From Anticarsia gemmatalis (taxonomy: Eukaryota; Arthropoda; Insecta; Lepidoptera; Erebidae), in the NCBI RefSeq assembly GCF_050436995.1, contig NC_134758.1, positions 5,332,001 through 5,396,000 of the forward strand: a DNA stretch of 64,000 nt, in the 5' to 3' direction. This document shows positions 23,701-37,930 of this stretch, piece after piece. The first letter of the stretch is position 1. Each line of letters starts with the position of its first letter. Under the pieces are notes generated by a model that worked only from the letters and a program-made list of their open reading frames with translations, had not been told where the DNA came from and did no database searches. A program made the position numbers and the translations under genes.

Positions 23701-24689
23701 GAATGTTTATTATATTCTTTTTTATGAAAAAGTTTAATAACGAAGGTATTGGAATTATTCGTCAATTTATATATGGAAGTCATAACTTGCTCACAGCTAC
23801 TACTTAGGTAAAGTCACTTGCAAACTATGTATATAGAAATTACTTACATCCGTATAGTCTGTGGGATATGTAACTCAATTATCAATTTACGTTTGACCTC
23901 ATCTACCTACGTATAGGTGAGTAAGAAATAATTTGTATAATATTATCTTAAAAATAAGTCACCCTCTATTTCTATGCAAATATAATTTCTATATTCAGAG
24001 CAATACTTTAGATTCCATTACTTAGCCTAAGATATTACTAATAGAAATGTAAATTGAAATCGAAAATTTCAGTGGTGTCGTAAAGCTTGTTACGTTCAAT
24101 GGCGTCAGATGAGACCAAACATTTCTATATAAATTAAGGAAAAGATGTTCGAAAAAACCGAGGGTGAGTCGCGGCTCCCCAAGCTTCTTTACTCAACGTT
24201 TTCAGTAAATACGGTTTGTTTATTACGAGCTCACACCAAAACGACTCTTATATACACACGTTAAAGTACACATTCCCGTCTCCTTGATTGTATGTTTGAA
24301 TAATATTTTTCTGAGGCGGCGTTATTATTGCACACCTTGTATGCGTAAATCAGTGCTCGGGGCGAGCATTTTTCAGACAAAAAAGATGCAATTATATGCA
24401 AAGGGCGGAGGGTAGAACACTCGCGTAATGAGCTACATTTCGAATTTTGTTTTGGGCGTCTTCGTAGAGAAATATATGGCGATGATGCGTGGAATGTATT
24501 CAAAATGAGTTTTAGTATTATTTAAGTGACAACTAGACGCCTTTGAAGTCGAAATAAAAAGTTGATTGTGTTTTAAAGCAAGTTGAAATTATATTACTTT
24601 GACGAGCGCTAGATGGCGTTAGTTGTGAGATAAGTTGTAAACTCTAATGGAAAACTCGCTTGAAAATTGTATGAAAAAGTCAACTTTTT
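20761..24689. other. AT-rich non-coding DNA
   Basis: No gene recognised. A small nested hairpin lies at 22101-22145 (GACAG/CTGTC outside, TAGTAAC/GTTACTA inside). GC-richer patches at 22560-22890 and 23460-23520 resemble regulatory islands. Short frames at 22328-22510, 22689-22889 and 24261-24503 have no domain. Confidence 0.45.
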
Positions 24690-24919
24690 GACTGCCTCCG
24701 TGGCGCAGTGGTTTAGGTCGCCACGCCGATACCACTGCAACGGGAGGTCGTGGATTCGATTCCCACACGGGACAATTATTTGTGCGATCCACAACTAATT
24801 GTTTCGGGTCTGGTTGTGCTTTGTGTCCGTTGTATGTATGTTTGTAAAAGTCCCCGCGACACAAGAGCAATTCTTAGTGCGGGAGTTGTCTTTTTAAGAA
24901 AAAAAAAAAAAAAAAAAAA
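24690..24919 (+). mobile_element. tRNA-derived SINE (HaSE-like), nearly full length
   Basis: A 5' tRNA-like head with polymerase III promoter boxes: box A TGGCGCAGTGG (24701-24711) and box B in the stretch GGATTCGATTCC (near 24753). It is followed by a tRNA-unrelated body (TTGTTTCGGGTCTGGTTGTG, later AGTGCGGGAGTTGTC) and a pure A tail of about 21 bases (24899-24919). Head, body and tail match, from memory, a SINE family abundant in noctuid moths. The long uninterrupted A tail suggests recent insertion. No clear target-site duplication was found by eye. It is in the plus orientation, opposite to the inferred host gene. Confidence 0.85.
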
Positions 24920-27900
24920 CTACGACTTAAGATAAAATACCTAATAAAATTCTATAAACGGTACAAAGTGATATTGGAATGCCCACTATATGATTTTTCT
25001 CAATAGAAATCTTCCGTAAGAAAGTTAGGAGTGTTTATCGTGTTGCTCCTAAAATAAACGTCGGTTGTTGGACAAATACTCAATATACGGCGAATGGCTG
25101 CAAATATTGGGTCAAGGTTTGTCAACCCGCTGACACCCAACGGGACTCTTTTGAACCGGACATTTTTAAGAATACCGTGCAGACCTGTTTGTCAAACATG
25201 CCAACTTTAGGTATTGTTTTAAGGTGAATGGCAGATATATTATGTATTGTGATATCTGAATTTTAAAAAGCTTTTTACAGTCGTGTGACGATCGTCAAAT
25301 TTTCACTATGACTCATTTGTTTTGGAAAGCGCTGTTATAAGAGTGTTAGATACATATATTATTTTCTTTTGTATATGTAATTTAATTTATGGGTAGGTAT
25401 GATTCAGAACTTAGATTTATGTTTGAGGGTGACTTATAGTTTGTCGAAAAAGAAAAATGGCACTTTGGAATAGTTTTCGTAAATTTTTCAATTAAATACA
25501 CATTCATACTAATATCAACTTTAAACGATACTTCATAATTTTTTAATACTAAAATTGTCGCGACCATTACAGCAGTAACAGGTTAAACTTCCTAAACAAG
25601 CCAATAACTGGCCACATACAATACCATTCATATTCTACTTCCGTTCAATTCTATATTCAAACGACTAGAAAAAAGCATACATGACCCTGTACAAGACTTT
25701 CAACATCACAAACCTTCAATTCCCGCTGAGAGGAAGTAACAAAAAACCCAAGGAAAAAAACATTTGCATGTATATCAGCAAGTGTCTGGAACACATTAAT
25801 ACATTAGGTATATTTTTATATGATTGCGACGGTTCCCTGATACATATGAATGGAACCATTTCAAGGATTCCGTCTGTCTATACTCCGTCAAGTCTTGCAT
25901 TGATGTTTAAACGTGTATGTATATTTGTATAAATCTACTCATATTAACATCGTGAGTACCGTTAATAGATTTTAGATGAAAATTTGAATAGGAGGAAGCT
26001 GTCTGACTATAAATGTCTAAAGAGCCTATGATTTATTTGATTTGATTTAGAATAATGTTGACTGCATAAGGTAATAACGACTGTCTTTCTCCACAGGGCT
26101 ATGCGTAGTTCAATGGCATATAGAGTCGTTTTGTAAGAAAGTGTAAAAGTATTCCAATAGCATTTTTTCTGAGGCTGATACATGCTCAAAATTTCAGAAC
26201 TGCAATTTTCAAAGACAGATGCCATAAAAAATGTCCTAAAATTCGCCCGCTACAGGCGCTACTTTCGTGGTTAGTTGGCTTTACCTATTATTTGGTTGTT
26301 TGCGTAATTTGTGTATAATATCCCGTTTAATGGTACCTAAGTGATCAAATACTGTATGTAACATGTGAATTATTGTCGTACTTTGTATTATCCAGTGTTC
26401 GTGGGTGCATCTCGGTTTGTTTACACACATTTTTAAAGTCCCGCCACACCTAAGCTCTGTAAGTACGTGGAGCGTATAGGACCCCATGCTGCGCTCTTTT
26501 ACGTCCACAAAAACACATTTCCGTAATCACCTTATAAAGGGATTACTATAAATAAAGAGGAAAAAAGGAAATTAACCGCATTAGAAGGAGGAAAAAATTC
26601 CGTCCCCTCGCAATATGTGGGCTCCCACTGATAAAACACTTTATGTACGTTTTTCGCGTAAATGAAACAATGTGTTATTATGTATTCCTGTCAGTAACAT
26701 TCTTATATCATCTGCCACAGGAAATCCGACCTTAACAGACGAGGATACAACTCAAATTACAGTAATTGGATTACCGTAACTAGGTACAGCATTAGAAAAT
26801 ATGATCATCTTGATTTATAAAGGTTCGGACGCTAGCTAAGTAAGTAATTCATGACAGATGTGATTAAAATTACAAGAGGGCAGTTTACATGAGGAAAATC
26901 CGCGTAAAACCCATAAAATATATGCAGTTACCCCCGTAGGTTTATGCCCTGTCGGGGTGGCGTGAGTAGGGGATAAAAAACAAAATGAGGAGTTATGTTT
27001 TGGGTAATAAAGGACGGACGAGAGAAATCGTTTAAGACGCCGCCAAATGAGATGGAACGAATATATTTGATTATTTTTATGGCGTGGAATGGCGATACGG
27101 TGCACGCCAACGTCTCGGACCTAATGTCTATTTGTTTTACTACACTTTAATATATTTTGTGTTTTAGTAGCGATCGTTTCTGGATGTCATATGGTCTGTA
27201 TTTGATATAAATTTACAACTTGCTTACAGTTATCAGGGGAAGTTAAAAAGCCCCATTATTACTCCACTAACAAGAACTTTCTTTTCGAATTGAAATAATA
27301 ACTTCTTATTGGTTTTTATTTCAAATTCGGATATCAAAATTAATAGTGCAAAGTATATTTGCTTTACAAATTATTCAGCAAAAATTTCCAACCTTCTTTA
27401 ATAAAATAATATTTAAGCTACATTTAAAAAGACTTATTACGGCACTAACGAAAATATCGTTAAAAGAAACTATAAAAATGCAAACAAGACGATTATTTTT
27501 CACATTATTTACTAAAATATACAAAGCACTCATTACATAAAACTTTATATCCGAACTTGATACCATAAAAACGTATCGATAATATTAATCAAACACTAGG
27601 GTAGTTTTCTATCGATTTATGATCGTTACAATTGACAGTCGTTATTTTTATGGCTTAAAAAAATATGAATCAATGTGTGGGACAAAGGACATGTAGCTTG
27701 CTTTAATTGCTAGTGGTAACAGTGGGAATGAAAAAAATATCACCCATGTTTTGTTCCCGTTCATTTTGTCATAAATTCGATGCGCTAGGGTGTTGTTGAC
27801 GGTTCTAGTTTTGTACTTTTATTAGTTGTAGAGCTCATTTATTTGTCGAAAGAACACTATTTTTGACATGTAGGCAGTAATAGGTACATTGCCTGATGGA

Positions 27901-28899
27901 ATTGTAATGTCTGTCGTTCGACATGTTATATGACTGTCTGAAAAAACAACATGTTTCAACTTTAGAAAGTTTCGAATGACGTGGTCATTATCAACCAGCA
28001 AGTATCAAGTGCGAAAATGTTGAAACATCTTACAAGAATCATAATTCCATTATTAGAGTTCACGCCTATTGGTAGTAATCTTATTGGAAAAGAAGAGAGA
28101 GCCATATTTTTTTAAAGATATTGTTCAAATATGTCGCCACACTCACACATAGAATCACGCAAAAAATAATACGCACACAGAGTTCAACCCTCGCGACACA
28201 TAATGAAGGGAGGGCACCGTGATATAATGCACTTTTTTATTGCTTACTCCTTATACCCACAAGTAAAAAAAACTCTCCTATACACGCGTATTATACATTT
28301 TAACTATTAGTGTTTTTTCTCTATGGGTTGGGGAAGGGTTCGGACGGGGGCCAGAGGGTTAAGCTTGATAAAAAATTTACGTCGATGTGAGTTTCGCGAG
28401 TATGTTCGTTTAGATGAGACTTTTAAGGGTCACTCGAGTGCTTTTGTTGCTTTTCATTCCACGATTCAATGAGTCCGGAAAATTTGGAAATTAATCGGCG
28501 CGGCGTTATCTATTACTCGATGATAATGTATGCCACCGAGGCAGACGCTCGGACGACCAGCCTGTTGAATACCAATCGTAGCTTTAATTTCATATCAAAA
28601 TCAAAAGTTTAAGGCCAGAACAAAGAGGCTCTTCGATTATTATTCTAATTTAATTCGGCTCGGGGTTCGTCTGTCGCCTGTGTTTTATCGTCAGGTAGCC
28701 TCCCGTTTCTAAGAAAAAAATATTTATATCTTTTTCTATTAGATATCCCATTGTTCGCGCGAGGGCACGTCAGCACGCGACAAAAGGAACATTAATTATA
28801 ATATCCGATTAAAAAACGCCATTTAGCTACGCGAGAGGCGTCCTTTGTTTGAGATGATTGAATTCAGTATTACTAACATTAGCTACCATCCCGGGGGAT
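24920..28899. other. AT-rich non-coding DNA
   Basis: No gene or repeat recognised. Open frames at 25681-25932, 26007-26225, 26281-26508 and 26836-27105 are short and domain-free. A 10-bp inverted pair ATGTTTCAAC/GTTGAAACAT spans about 27950-28030. Confidence 0.45.
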
Positions 28900-31370
28900 A
28901 GTAAGCTGCATAAAAAGCTTCGCGTACCCACTGTATTTGTGTAGGCACGGATGCTCCGGTGTGGCGGGACCTGCGCCCGGCCGGTGGGTGGCTCGCGGTT
29001 TTTTTCTTTATACTTTCTGTACTTGATGTCTGACTGTTGGAACTATAAACATATCAGATTACACGGGAAAGTGTTGCTTTCAAGACACGGACAAAAACTA
29101 CGGCCACCGAGAGACTGCCGAAATATGAGCATCCAATTCCATAAACCACATTGGTGGGAGGAAGCACACGAGTTATGTCTGTACGTGCTCGCACATAGTA
29201 ATTAGATATTACGTTTCCCAACTAATCGTAACTCGCACGGGTGTTGTTTTACCCAAAAGGGGGAATAAATCACGCGCGGGCAACGATGGCAACACCGCAA
29301 CACAATGAAAAAATATAACAAAAAAAAAGAAACAATATCAGAGCGCGGAACAAAAGAAATTATGCCAACGAGCGGATCCGTGGCGAAAAAATCGTTATGA
29401 TAATAAAATAAAATGGTTAAATAAAAAGCATAATAATAAGCGCGCAGAACAATATGCCGCATTTACGCGTTTAGAAATGAATCAACATTTATTTAACTAG
29501 TCGCGGCACAGATAAACTTTTTGACGTCTCTAGCTAGAGTTCACTACGCAGCAGCTGTTGCGAATTTTAGGATTAAATACGCGCAAATGAAGTACTGCAT
29601 TTTAATGAGACATTTTTGTTTCGCCTGTCTGCTTTATCATAACTAGTGTGATGTTAGTTTATTTTTTATTTTAGGGGTGCATTCTTTCTAAATAATTTAA
29701 TCGAAAGCAGCGATGTATGTGAAGTCTGAACAAAGTTGTGCAAGGGCTACACCATATTTTTATAATAACATCGGCCACAGATGCACTATTAATCTCGTAC
29801 AAGATGCGTGGTTATTAAATCTCTGCGGAGCGGGACGATGTCGTCCGACGTATTATTAATGGAAGTGTATCACGGGAGCCATTAGATACATAATTAACAT
29901 CGATCGTCGGCTAAAAAAACAACATCTCCAACGATCCCAAGGAAAAGCGAGAGTAGCGTCACTCTCGCGACGAATAAAAACGTCATTAAAGATTGATCGC
30001 TGCGAGGAAGTATCATTAATATTATTCAATTAATAAAACGTAATTTCGCGAGGTGAAATGCGCACCCCGACGAGGAAAAAGCAATTAGTGGCTAGATTGC
30101 GATCCGTCAAAACAACTGCGTCGAGTGATGTTGAAAAAAAAAACGTCGAGGAGCATTCATTAAAGTAAAATTCGCGAGGGGTGAATATGTAAGGACTTTT
30201 TTGCATAAGACGGTGGCGCCCTCGATTTTAAGTTTTTTTTTTACATTGAAAAACAAACTATGTGGGCGCACCGTAAGCGGTTTTCGTCACACTTGCACAG
30301 TGTTAGTGTTGACGAAGTTTTTTTTTTAATTGTGCTCGTAATGACTGTTGTTATGGTTTTATGGCACAGTAATGAGCGGAGTCGCGGCGACATTTGCATG
30401 TGATCGCGGGGACTTTTTTGTCACTTTTGTTGATGAAGTTTTTTCGACAGTTTTTTTGCTAGATTGTTTATAGCGTGCGATACGGCTTTATTTGGAGTTT
30501 GTGGTTAAACATTTCAGTAACTCCTTGTTTATGGCTGAGGGGTGTTTTATTGTTCTTTTTTGAGTGTTTACTTTAGTCGTATCATGTGAAATTAACACGA
30601 TAGAGGGAGGAAAGTTGTCACAAAATAATCGTTTATTTCCACGACGTTACATAATGATTCTATATGAAGTTTTATGTTTAGTAAAAGTGATCTAGTGAAG
30701 ACGTATAAGTTTTAAAATAGAATTATAGGTTAGGTAAGCATCGAGCAGACATTTTGGCTATAAGAACCAATAATAAACGTCGACCGGGCTGACGTGCCGG
30801 CAGCCCCGATTTGGTATTAGCAATCATTAAATTGGAAATAACGCTATATCGGCGATACACGGCTTTTCTTTTATAAATATCTCTCACGTGATCCCGGTGC
30901 CGCGTCGTGTCACGAACCTTACTGAAACGATGGTAATATTCAAATAGCGATATAAAAAAGACAAGTTAGGTAGCATTTAAAAAGCTTGTTTGTTTAGCGA
31001 CGAATCGCTTTTAGTCATGACACGGTGCACGGCGCATCCAAACCTATGGATACGTGACAACTTTACGATGCAGTCGTCGTAAACCCTGTTCGCGATGACA
31101 TAAGGTACACATCGGTAGCGCCGCCCGCAATAAATAAGTGCAGTTGTTGTGGGATGAAAAATGAATGTGAATTATGGAAGGTCTCGAGGAAATGGGGAAA
31201 TGAAATGAGTTAACAGTTTGTTCATGCTATGTCGCTTTCTAACAAGATGCACTCTGATAAGAGAATTAACTACGATTATTAATGTTCGACCTTCGCTTCA
31301 AATAGGTTAAAAGTTATTCTACTAAGATTGGATTCTGTTTTTCTGTTTATATTGTAGTTACTATTTTATT
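28900..31370. other. Mixed non-coding DNA with CpG-richer islands
   Basis: A GC-richer island lies at 28900-29210, with smaller ones near 29800-30200 and 31020-31140. An 84-codon plus frame (28951-29205) and an 86-codon minus frame (29202-29462) show no domain. Regulatory role is inferred from composition only. Confidence 0.35.
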
Positions 31371-34300
31371 TTGAAGGACATGAATTTACGTATCTTCAAC
31401 ATGTTTAAGACGAAGTTTTTCACAGCAAATCTGCAGTTTCAACGAGGCGTTTTTATGAGTTTTATTCCCACTAGAAACACATTTTATGATAGACCCAATA
31501 TAAAATTCAATATTTTTATGAGCCGTAATATATGTATATACAAAAGATTAGTAACATGCATTGCATTAAATCAAAATTAGTATTTTCAATAACAAGGCAA
31601 GCGTGCGGCTGCATGCAGCCAATAATGTTACAACGTTCAATACCATTTTAATATATAAAATTAATGTTATTTTTTTACAATAAATAACGAACACCACATA
31701 TTAAAACTAAATACGAACATGAATATTCATATAAATCAATATTAAAGTTTAACAATACGCTTTTATCGAATAGCAATTTATTTGCTTATTTATTGAAATT
31801 TGTTACGCATGTTAATATTTTAGTTAGCGAATGTGCTCAGCTAATTCTGTTTCTGTTCTCTTAATGTTTAGATTGTAAGTGTGAAAGAGACGAGCGTATG
31901 ACCGGGGGCAGCTTCTAATGCAACTGATTTTGTCATTCGAATGGAAGTCATTGATAGGATTTTTAATGGCCTTAAAAAATGGCGACAATGGCGCGCGGAG
32001 TTGATGCGACAGTATTATTTATTGCTGCTCGTAAATTGTAGTTTAAATTAAATCGATTCTAAATCCCTGTTTCTTTTACCAATACTGCAACTGCAATAAT
32101 TACTATAAATCAATTTACTTAATGTGATACAGTGTGTCAGCTACTTTAATAGGTAAATCTTAATCCATAAAATCTCGGATCACGATACGTAATACATTTT
32201 TTTTCTGTTGTGTTGTCGTACGGGTGGTGGATAAGATATCAACCTCATTTTAATATATTCCACATGAACGTTAAATATTTTGTACAATTGGCAATTCGTG
32301 TCCGAACAATGGTCTCTTTAGGGAAACAAAGGAGGGATCTATAAAAATCTCGGGAAACACAAAAGAATGTGAACTAAGCAACCACACTGCTCTGAGGTGC
32401 CAAAGACAATGATAATTGTTCCACGTGAAATATAGTGTTGCCACCGACAAAAGGAGCGTAAAAAAAATACATTTCTCATTGTAACGCTCCGGCCATTCAC
32501 TACAGGTGGGTCGATGTGGGGTGGGCACGGACAATACTCTGTATCAATGGACGATACCAATATTTTTTTTTGCATATAAAAAGTTTTAGGTATGGAGTAA
32601 AGATTTCTCCATTAATTATGTCTAAAACGATGCTCGTGTAGGCGTGATGGGTGTGGGGAGCTATGTTGGTTTCTACGAGGATAATAGATAGAGCCTGTTT
32701 GTGTTTTTACAAGTTAAATGTATTATTGGTTTCTCGATCGAAAATAACTTTGAAAAGACTTTATCAAAAAATTAACTGTAACAAAAACTAAAAAAGAAAA
32801 CAAACAAAATGTGCTACGTGATTTCACCTCTCGAAACATTGGTTCAAAAGTTTGCATTACTTAAAATCGGCAGCTGTTCGATGCGCAAACGCAGTGATGT
32901 GTAAACTTGATGCCGGTGACAAAAGCCCGCCCTTGATGAGTGGGTAAATTAATAGCGATCGCAAAAAATATTGCAAAAACACTTCCAGAAATATATTGAA
33001 AAGAATGATTGTATTTGAGATTGTGGATATCGACAGTTTACAAATGACTTTAAATGTTCTTCTTGGTAGATCTTAAGTTCGTCGAAAATCCAGTAATTTA
33101 TGAAATCTATCTACACACTTTTTTGTTAGTAGTGTCTAGATTATGTACTCTAAAATTCAACCCGTTAATCATGAACGCCTTACAGTTACGATCCTGTAAT
33201 AAATAATGGAACATTGAACTAAATCCTCTAATAGGCAAAGTGTTTATTTTATTGCTTTACTGTTATTTACCTTTTTTAGTTCACAAAAGTTTGACTGAAA
33301 ACAATACGAAAAGGTCAAAACACAAGTGGCTCGTGCCATCGAACAATAGAGATTTTGTCAAAAAATGTAAAGAATCCTTCACAGCTATTGTTTTACTTCC
33401 TCAGATAATTTACAGCACTCATAAACTTATGAAAAGAGCAAGCACTCCAGGTCACATAGAGAGTGCACAAAGACCTACAATAGATGTTTTGTTTACTGAT
33501 TTAGATGAAAAAATTACAATAATCCGAAAAACAATGAGTTTACGTCACGGTTTAAAATAAAAGGTGCCGTTTGTTAAGGGATTACGTCCCTCGAGATACG
33601 GGACCAGAGCACCAATTGTATTTAGACAATACGTATAAGTTCAGGTAGCACACAATTTACCGACACGTCACTCTCTTATTAACAAATTTTAATCAAAATG
33701 AATCCTTATAACAATGAAACTAAGATCGAAAATTATTCCAGGAACAAAGATGATACGATTTCACAATATGGGTTCCGCGAAAATCTTGTATTAGTACTTT
33801 GTCGTTTTAATCTAACGCAAACGTTATTGTGTTCAAACAAAGTTTGCTTTTGTTAACCGTGATAATCCTGATTGCGAGCTCAAAGATTAAGGTAACCAAT
33901 TTCTGGAAACCAAACATTGGTGGAATTTGTCGCTGATCAAATTTGAAAACATTCATTGTGTCTTTGTTTTATTAAAGGTAAAAGAACATATCTGTCATTG
34001 GTGTGAGACAAAACAAACAGGATGTTGAGATTAGTCTATATATTCAAAATCAATACTTCCTCGAGGATGACCAAATTCCGCGAAGGTATTTGAGTAAGAT
34101 AACGTTTGCTCAGAAGATGTTAGTTTTACATATCTCGGCCAATGGTCGTGTAAACAACGGGCAATAAGCGGCCTTATAAATTATAACTGAATATCGATCC
34201 TATCTCTTAAACCGGGGTAAAAATGGGAACAAACTATTGACGCGACTTCGGCAAACCGAGATAAAATAAATATTTTAGGGTGGGCTCGCCCTAAACAAAC

Positions 34301-37300
34301 ACATTCAGGATTTGCTGACCGTCGATATAGTTTCAATTTAATACGCCGAAATTTCATCACTTCGATGTTTATTCAAAAACACGCTTTATTATAAGGGTAG
34401 AAGATATATTTGTGCGATGTCCGCTTTAATCTGGCTGGGTTCAAGGTAGTGATGTTTGTTAATAATTTTTTAGGGGGTTAAGATGCAACTTTGTCAGTTT
34501 CCTTTAGGTGTTTTAATTTTGGGTATAGTACGTGCTTTATACACGATCAGATAGTGATGAGCGTAATGTGCTCTAGAGCTGAGTTCAACAGCAGGGCCTG
34601 TAATTAATATTGAGAGTGGATTGTGCTCGGGGCGGTGCGCAGTTATCGCGCGACTTATCAAAAGCCTGCAATATTTCTTCATTAACGACGTACCATGAGG
34701 TGCGACCCGTCGTCTTAGCATCTGCCATAGATTTAAGACGCTGTGCCTTCTCGAATGCAACAGTCTCACGACTTAAATATTAATCATTTTTAGACTTAAT
34801 TTCTGTATTTATCGCCGAATGAAAAATGGCAATGTTAAAATGAATCAATAACAATAAAACATCGCAGTAATACATACAATAATAAAATTTATGGGGCTTC
34901 ATGTAAATCAAACCATTTTAGAAAAATATATAAGTATTAATGTTTTAACAATAATTTATTTTCCTATTTATCAATATTTTAAACAAGCATGGAAGTTGAT
35001 TCCAAGTAGTGTTTTTTTTTTATTAAACAGAAGGCCAAGGCGGAAGGCGATTTATCAAATAATATGACAGCATTCAAAGAACATAATTTTAACGAAAATT
35101 GTAAAGAGTATTGTGTTTCATAATTAATGAAGCAAAAGGCTTTCTCGGTAACAAAATATTCCCGATCTAAGTTTCGGATCGTCATTACTGGTCTCTTTGT
35201 GCGACATTCTTTTGCGCCCAGGTGTTCATATAATTACATTGGATGACGTTAGAAAAGGACGCATAGATGCCGAAAAAGATAATAGAGAAAGAGATGGCAA
35301 GAGGGCCCTTGCGTTGATTGATAACTGTGACAAAAACGTAGCAGATGAAAAATAATAATTATTAGATCTATTGTTAAAGGTGTATGAACTTGGACAGGGG
35401 TGGCGCGACGAAGATTATTTTAAATTAAAACAAATCACATGATACGAAATTCCGTTGATCAGTTCATTCAGTTATTTTGATATAAATAAAAGTACATTAT
35501 ATAATTCAATCTTAAGTGATAACTAACGATGGTTACATTTAGTAATTCGAGAAAGTATTCCAAAAAATATTTACCCGGATTTTGACAGTAATTCCGTTTT
35601 AAGAGTACAACAGGCTAAGATTTAAATATGTCGAAAATCAGTTCTCGAATATACAAATCAATGCAATCAATCGACAGCCCTGAATCGATGCATTGCCGGC
35701 TGTGCAGTTTGCATTCACTGAAGCTAGACAATAAGCTGCGAAGCGCGCAGGTAGATATGAAAACCAACATCCATTTACACATCAAACTCTACAATCATTA
35801 CAAACTTGAATCTTATCACGTTGGTAATAAGAGCGTTGTATTATGTTCCAACGTATTTGAAATGTAAGTTAATGTTTGCACAGGTGTACTTATATTTTTT
35901 TTATCTTTCATTAGCTAAGTTCGCGCTTTATGGATCACGATCGAGGGTAGGACCGACGTGTCTTATTGTTTTGTCAAATACATGAGAATTTTTGACAATA
36001 AAAACTGGGTGGTTTTAGTTTTTGTTGCTTTTTGAATGTAACAATTTTGTTAATGTTCAAGCGTTTTGATTTAAGCTTCTGTTACTTGTGCGAGTTCATT
36101 GATATTATTCTAAATCTCTACTTGTTCAAAATATCCATCTAATTCAATAATAACATACGCTGTTTACTCAATGCCTGCAAAACTAAGAAATAAATTGTTA
36201 ATCTCGTCTATAACCCTAAAACAACTAAAATACGTTGAGAAAATAAAACAAAAAAAAATCACTTCACGGTTCAAATTAGCGGCACTTCTAAGAGCTACCG
36301 AACATAATTAATATGAGATTCATTATAACTTAACTGGCAGGTACTGTGTGTATGATAATTAGCAAAAACAGAAGGTATTTTACATTCTTTGATGTTCTGT
36401 GTCAAGCATTCGACTTCATGTCACTTGCTTTCGAAGGTTTGCAGAGATAGTCATGGTCATCATTTTAATAGATTATGTTTTTTCATCGTTTGTACCATTT
36501 TCAATAAAATAATGCCCATAAGGTTTAAAATCGCGTGTAAGATTGTAAAGAATGTATTCAAACGTAACATCGGTCGGCGTCTACAAAGCTGCCAATAGCT
36601 AGTTACGGTTTGCTTAACAAATTATTGTTAATTATAGTACGGCCAAGCCGAATTTTAATCTATGAGTTTTTGCTGTCCCCCTTTTAACAAAAGATGTATT
36701 AACGTACAATGTATAAAGCTGACAAGTATTCTTATGATTCTATAGCTTCGAATACTGTTTACTAAAGAGATTATGGAACTCTAATCACAATTTGGAACGA
36801 TTGATTTACAAATCATCCGTATGATTAACAAACCTTATATTTTCATTTAATACTCAACCTTTGTTTGATTCTGATTAACATTTGTTTAAATAATTTTCCT
36901 GTTGACCTACATTCACAGCCAGAATTATTCAAATCAATCTCAGACAACACCAGTCACTGTCCGATGAACCAAATTTATTTCTTCTATTTTGTGGTTTCAT
37001 ACCTTAATGTTACATTATCAGAAATATGTATCACAACAGTGACCTATCGGTTGTAAAGGTTCATTATTTGCCGAGTTTAATTACCCCAACGTTTGCGTTT
37101 ATCTCACCAACTGATCAATATAAAATAAATCAATTTAATCTAATTAAAAGCATTACATGTTTTTTGTTCGACAACGAAACAAGACGAAGTATTAGGAGAT
37201 GGAATCGTGGAGATTAGAAGGTGAGGTTGTATCAGCGGGTCACCGATCATATCTCCGCGCCGTACGTCAAACCGTCCATCCACTGTCGTGTTCTATCAAT

Positions 37301-37639
37301 TATTTATATAATCTAATTTAATTTAAGTCCCCTGACCTTTCTTTGCACTTGGTTTGGAAAATATCTCTGGAAACGTTCCGAGCTCATACAACTTTCATAC
37401 GTCTTATTGTATTACGGTAGGGATCACATTAGGCTGCATTAGTCGGCGTTATGCGGACGTTTATAGTTCGGTATTGCAAATCATCGCGTCGACTGTCGTA
37501 TGTAATGAATTACAAATATTATTTCTAGTTGATTCCGATTTGAATTTCAATACGAATTTGATGAACGGCGCGACACTACGACGTTTGGATACATGGAATG
37601 GGTCGATTTGTTTGTGAGATGTGACGTTTAACCTTGTTT
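31371..37639. other. AT-rich non-coding DNA
   Basis: No convincing gene. A 106-codon plus frame at 33240-33560 has a hydrophobic N-terminus followed by a charged tail but no recognised family. A 79-codon frame at 35628-35867 contains a single Cys-x2-Cys and no paired ligands. Both are regarded as chance. No transposon terminus recognised. Confidence 0.4.
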
Positions 37640-37930
37640 TTATGTAAAGCGTGAGTTTGGACGGTAATGGTGAGATCGGCGAGCACGCAGAGTGACATAG
37701 GCGATAGAGGTGAGAGAGGCGAGAGAGGCGAGTGTGGAGAGTGTCGGGTGTGTCGGGTGTGTGGTGCGGCGCGGCGGCGGGCGGTGTGTGGTGCGGCGGT
37801 GGTCGCGGTCGCGGCGTGCTGCGCTGGGAGCTGGGTGTCGACGCGCTCCGGCCTTGCACCGCGTCTCGCCACGCAGTCTACGACGGAAGTTTACGACCGA
37901 ACGCCAGCCACTTTTATTGGCTACCTCACA
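37640..37930. promoter_or_regulatory. CpG island with purine-rich low-complexity tract
   Basis: The plus strand is extremely G-rich at 37670-37840, with imperfect GAGAGGCGA and GTGTCGGGT repeats, then CpG-rich sequence to about 37930. Five overlapping open frames on both strands (87-139 codons) are composition artefacts: they are Arg/Gly/Ala/Pro-rich with no domain. It resembles an insect CpG-rich promoter or GAGA-type regulatory element. On the minus strand a CCAAT motif lies just upstream of the C-rich tract. Confidence 0.35.

Noticed and set aside
24606..24620. GCGCTAGATGGCGTT, similar to a CTCF site
   Set aside because: The match is short with mismatches at the 5' part, and similar AGATGGC strings occur by chance and in moth repeats.
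24609..24870. Minus-strand frames containing a CGNRIHDLP-like peptide
   Set aside because: Antisense translation of the tRNA-derived SINE, a frequent false gene in insect annotations.
33240..33560. 106-codon frame with a hydrophobic start, considered as a secreted peptide
   Set aside because: No clear cleavage site, no family, no splice or promoter support; expected by chance in AT-rich DNA.
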